Assembly: GCA_958496175.1 (NCBI GenBank)
Contig: OY292274.1
Coordinates: 47,254,630-47,318,629 of the forward strand
Origin: Sisyra terminalis
Lineage: Eukaryota > Arthropoda > Insecta > Neuroptera > Sisyridae
Reading direction: 5' to 3'
Length of the DNA stretch: 64,000 nucleotides
A program made the position numbers and the translations under genes. The notes under the pieces were generated by a model. The model searched no databases and was not told the DNA's origin. It worked only from the letters and a program-made list of their open reading frames with translations. Of the stretch, positions 59,654-64,000 are shown in pieces. Position 1 is the stretch's first letter. Every line of letters begins with the position of its first letter.

Positions 59654-62600
59654 TTAAAATGAAGAATATTTCTATTAATAGAAACAATCAACAATTTATT
59701 TACAAAAAAATCAATCGATTTGTTTTGATTTGGCAGTAGTATGAACCAATGAAATGATTTTTTTTTGGAATATTGAAATTTATCAAAAAAGTTATGTATT
59801 AATTGTAAACCTGAATCAAGATTTTATCCTTGTGATTTCAATAGTTTTGTTTTAAGCACAAATTTGTAAAGAATAGTTTTCAAATATTATTTTAATATTC
59901 TGGTCAATTGATTACTCAACAAGCATCCTATACCTACCATTTAATTGGGATTTTGAAAAAAAAAAATTGATTTTTTTCATGTATTTTAAAACTTTATTAT
60001 TAATAATATTGATATTTAATGCAAAAAACTTAAAAAAAAATTTTTTCAATTAATTATAAACGATTAAAAATTGATAAAATTTAAAAAAAAATCACGTGAC
60101 TATAAACGCGCCATCAGTGGTCACCATAGTTGTGACGTAATAATGTTATAGCTATTTAATAACAATACAGCGTTTACAGCTATTACACGTGACTAGACAA
60201 TAATATTGAAAATTTATTGCTAAAAAACGAGTCGTTAGTTGATTCCAATTAGCTATGTGTGATAAAGGATTTATAAAGGCAAAATCTGATAATATTCCTG
60301 CACTGCTTGAAACCATTTATTTCGACGTTTGCCATCTTGGGGAACATTTAAAAACATTTTGTTAGGAGTTGTTTTTGTAGTATTCGTTCATTATGGTACA
60401 AAACAAGAACGATAACTTTTAAGGTTCGACATGCTCAATATAAATTTCAATATTTAACTATCACAACAGAATTAAATCAATCAAAACAATGTACTTATTA
60501 TTTTTGTATCAACTGCATTAAGTGACAACTAACTGCAACTAACATTAGGACGTCACACGCACTCGGGTTTGTTCGGGAGCTGCCGGCGTGTTTTTGGTAC
60601 TAGATTCAAAAAATTCAAAAATTAATTATTATTTTGAAATAACTTTTAAATTATTGCGAAAAAAAAAACAAAAAATAGTTTTGCTATAAAACTTATATAT
60701 GATCTTTCCATTTATCACAAAAAAAAAAAAAAATTCACAAACCCAATTGTTTACTAATTACTCAACTTTTGGTAAAAAATGTTACATACAGAATGCTGTG
60801 TTCTATGTTTTGACCATTTTCTAATTTTTTCGGTTATATATTCTAAAGCAATGATTATAATCAGTTAAGAAAACTGTTGTCAAATCTAAACTTTACCGAT
60901 AACAATAATAGGTGCTACCGTGTGATTGAAAATTTATTTATCAATTAAAAACGATTTTTTTAGGTTTCGATATTTTAAAATTCAAATTAAGCTTACAAAT
61001 AGCTAAAAATTTATTTTGCAGGCACGATTTTGCATCCCTACTACAAGTAAAGACTTAAAATATAGTTTTTAAATCACAATAATAAATAATAGGCAAACGT
61101 ATGCATGTATGTCGGCAAAAACAGAGAAAAAATATTGTAAGCACGTTTGTGTGAGTGAAATACAATTATTGTCACTTGGAACTTAATGATTAATTGTGTG
61201 GATTTAATTGTCATTTCGATTTAATTCAATTGCCAATTTTTGCCATTTGTCAGCTGTGCCGGTGTGAATATATCACGGGAGATTGCTACAAATAATTTAA
61301 GGGTTTCTTTTTTTTTAAATTTTATTTTAAATCTGGTTAACGATTTTTTGGATTAGAAAAATGTATTTCGGTCTTTTTAACTAATGAACAAATAAATCAG
61401 TGAAACTATGAAAAAGCAAATCTAATTTGCTTATGAATTTTCAACGTTTGGTGGCACTTGAGAACATAATTGGAAAAGGTTAAAATTTAACAAGATAAAA
61501 CAAAAATTATAAGTACGTTGGATATTTTTGGTATATAATGAATAAATTTTTTAAATTAATTTAAAAACGACATACTGAAGAACTCTCTATACTTCTTTAT
61601 TTGAGTGAATATTTTTTACCACTCTGAAAAAAAGAAAAAGATGAAACATTTTTTTTTCTACATGTATATTTATTGCAATTATTTGGCATGATTTTGAAAG
61701 AAAAAAATCGTATCTAAAAATACTTACAAAAAAGTGAACTTATCATCGTAAGTTCACAATAAAGAGCATCTCTTTCTTTTTTAATTTGATAGCTAAAGCT
61801 CTCGATGTCTTCAAGTCCAGCGTCCTTGTCTCCAATCAAACCTTATCTGGAAAAATCTCCTGCTCAAAATCGAGCTTAAAATTGTCTCCGGGAATCAATT
61901 TCTACCAGTTTCCGAGTTCTATCTCTTCGCATCGTTTCCTCGCCGAGAATATAAAAACGATAAGACGATTCGATTTAACAAGTAAATCTGTATTTATTGC
62001 TCGATCTGCAAATCTTGATTGTGATTTATTGGGCGGCTTACGAGATACAAAAATTAATGAAATAAAACGAAACTGGTCCCTGTGAAATTCAGGCTTGAAT
62101 AAATTGAAACATAATCGTCGATGAATTGAAATAAAAATCGATTACCAATTCGTAACAGATTTACTCAATGAAATTATATACCACAAGATTAAATTACTGA
62201 TAAACGTCTCGTCGAAATTGTCCCGAACCAAGGCAAAATAATGGTGCGTTTCAAATCAATTTCTTGGATTATTGTTATTATTATTATATTCCCATCGTTT
62301 ATGATTTTTCAACAAATAGTTCCACTGATTTTGATTCCAGGCCAAATCTTTGTTGAAATTGTGGGATATGTTTTCGAATTAAGGGTATTCAAATGAATTT
62401 ACGTGTTTGAAGTGAAGACATTATCGCCGATTCAGTCATTGTCCGTTTCGTTTCGATGCAACATCTATTTAAATCGCATATCATCTGTATCATGTCGAGA
62501 TATCTGTCTTATAAGCGTCTCGTACGTTTCACAATCAGTTTGCAGTTTGTTCAAGCAAATAAATCAAACAAAGTTGATCTACGAGAAGTGATATTTAAAT

Positions 62601-63243
62601 GAATGATATTATAGCAGTATTTTGCAGCACTTCAATTACATTCACCGTACCCACAAATAGTTGCTTCACTTCAACACATTAATTTCATTTGTTTAAGCTC
62701 CTGGTTTTGTCAATTCTCGGTTTTACGTACTAATTAATGTTTTAATTTGAATTAACGACCTTTTTACCATAAATTTGCAATTAATATTCCGAATTGTCAT
62801 GTTGTTCAAGGAACATGTAAATGGCTAATTTTAGAATGAATATTTTAGAAAATATGGAATTGAAGTTAAAGTTCGTAAAGCTAGAAGTTAGAAGATGAAA
62901 ATTGTTTTAAAATCAATGAAAAATTATTTCTTAGTAGTACTAAATGAGGTTGTTCTTCGAAAATAAACTACTCCGCAATCAATCCATAATGTCCATAGTT
63001 AATTTAGTTATTTTCATAGGTTTTTTTTTGAACTTTTAAATAATCAAATTACACACCTATACTTCAATCTATTGTTTATCGGTTTTATAGAAACCAAGCT
63101 TCAAAGGCGTATGTAGTTATTACAAAAAGCCACACATTAGCTAGTTATGCATTGGAATTTCTCCATATGGATGTGCTTTTCCATATTTTTGTTGTTTTCA
63201 CCGTTGACATTCCGACTATTGCTATATGCTGTTTGATTTTTTT
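59654..63243. other. No gene recognised
   Basis: AT-rich. An open frame at 61786-62085 lacks an ATG. A 51-codon frame from ATG at 62242 to 62397 encodes a very hydrophobic peptide (ISWIIVIIIIFPSFMIF) and may be chance. The part at 61790-62600 is less AT-rich, with many TCG/CGA words, and could be regulatory or UTR. Nothing firm. Confidence 0.5.
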
Positions 63244-63591
63244 TTTTTTGTAACGACTGCTTCTAAAGTTGAACTTTCGTGCGTTGTGTGGCGGGGATAA
63301 AGAGCCGTTTTCTCATCGTGGTGGCAAGCGTGCGCGAAAGTAGAGAAACCGTGCGCGAAAGTAAATAAAAGTGCGGAAAAGTAAAGTAAATTGATACCTA
63401 AATAAACTTTGATAAGAAATAATTAATAAAGGTAGTTATTTAGACTGTAGTTTAAACTAAAATGTTTTTTTTATTCATAAATTTTCTATAAATTATTCTT
63501 ACTATAGAATTGAAATTTTTCATATATAAATAAAAATAATTCATTTCTCATTCTCATTCTGTTGAACTTTAGAAGCAGTCGTTACAAAAAA
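63244..63591. mobile_element. MITE with about 30-bp terminal inverted repeats
   Basis: The left end at 63244 reads TTTTTTG then TAACGACTGCTTCTAAAGTT; the right end at 63561-63591 is its complement with one mismatch (GTTGAACTTTAGAAGCAGTC then GTTAC). The 348-bp element carries a GC-rich internal part with repeated GTGCGCGAAAGTA words (63333-63363). No coding capacity. The superfamily is not determined because the T-rich flank hides a target duplication. Confidence 0.75.
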
Positions 63592-63596
63592 TTTTG

Positions 63597-63734
63597 TTCG
63601 ATACTTATGCTTAAAGTGAGGTACCTAGTAGGACGAAATTGAGACACTTGCTAAAGGGACTGGTCATACACAACTTGATCTCGTGCATCAATTTCATCCT
63701 ACTAGAAAACCTCACTTTACGCATACGTATCGAA
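63597..63734. repeat. Hairpin element with 50-bp inverted arms
   Basis: Arms 63597-63647 and 63683-63734 are complementary with a few mismatches (TTCGATAC, TAAAGTGAGGT, CTAGTAGGA and GAAATTGA are shared), with a 35-base loop. It starts six bases after the MITE. A transcript would form a precursor-like hairpin of about 138 bases. MITE or small-RNA source; not distinguishable here. Confidence 0.8.
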
Positions 63735-64000
63735 AATAACTATTCTCGGCATCTTCCGATGTTAGTAATTAGTGATCCAAAGTATCTTCAGGACGACTTC
63801 GGAACCATTTATTTCTTGATTTTTGGTTAGTTATAACTTTTATCTATCAACAAGAATTATTTTTCTTTTTTATTTTGTTAATTTATAGACCGTAGTACTC
63901 GATGAACTTTGAAAGCCGATTCTTTATATCGACTTGCTGCTATTACTGGAATATCATCGGTATATCTTAGGTAGTCTATTTTTTATCCAATAATGGAGGT
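63735..64000. other. Right end of window, no gene recognised
   Basis: The minus strand at about 63887-63985 is open for some 33 codons (KIDYLRYTDDIPVIAASRYK) and could be the edge of a coding region or relic beyond the window. Too short to call. Confidence 0.3.

Noticed and set aside
61786..62085. 99-codon plus-strand frame
   Set aside because: No ATG at its start, Ser/Lys/Leu-rich with no domain, no splice sites at its edges.
62242..62397. 51-codon hydrophobic small ORF
   Set aside because: Isoleucine-rich peptides are common by chance in ATT-repeat DNA. No independent support.
1..64000. CRISPR array, operon, riboswitch or prokaryotic ribosome binding sites
   Set aside because: No regularly spaced short repeats, no dense co-directional genes; introns, SINEs and eukaryotic transposons show animal DNA.

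Overview
The window is strongly AT-rich animal DNA. The transposon mix (P-element-like, jockey-like, mariner-like, Helitron, hAT and tRNA-SINE remains) and an initiator/DPE core promoter point to an insect. A beetle or another holometabolan is plausible, but the order cannot be fixed from sequence alone. No prokaryotic, plasmid or viral organisation is seen. Genes are sparse and most of the 64 kb is intergenic or intronic DNA in which the recognisable structure is decayed mobile DNA.

Layout. 0-11 kb: no gene; a relic of a retrotransposon RNase H (5.0 kb), a tail repeat with a hammerhead-like core (4.9 kb) and the first SINE (8.6 kb). 11.3 kb: a compact intronless gene for a PIERCE1/2-like ciliary microtubule inner protein, the clearest intact gene. 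12.2-13.3 kb: a diverged tandem duplication of about 500 bp carrying a SINE in each unit. 13-26 kb: no gene recognised; short hairpins and RTE-like tails. 26.2 kb: a dead mariner-type transposase. 27.3-31.0 kb: a P-element-like transposon on the minus strand, with a THAP exon and an RNase-H-fold exon separated by an intron of about 2.4 kb that holds an array of 310-bp repeats. 32.4-33.3 kb: a hAT MITE with an 8-bp target duplication and a head-to-head pair of tail repeats.

41.7-45.6 kb: a foldback element broken by a retroposon, then the first coding exon, 5' UTR and promoter of a type II membrane protein with a probable collagen-like ectodomain (minus strand), a SINE, and a 5'-truncated jockey-clade element. 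46.7-48.0 kb: two MITEs side by side, one with long inverted repeats and a 9-bp target duplication. 53.4-54.8 kb: a GC-richer patch with two candidate exons on opposite strands. 56.4-57.6 kb: a Helitron helicase relic. 59.5 kb: a SINE in minus orientation. 63.2-63.7 kb: two inverted-repeat elements next to each other.

Only two host genes are supported with any weight: the PIERCE-like gene and the membrane collagen-like first exon. They do not appear functionally linked. The most unusual structures are the P-element-like composite, including a near-perfect inverted repeat inside the THAP coding exon, and the hammerhead-like cores in the tail repeats.
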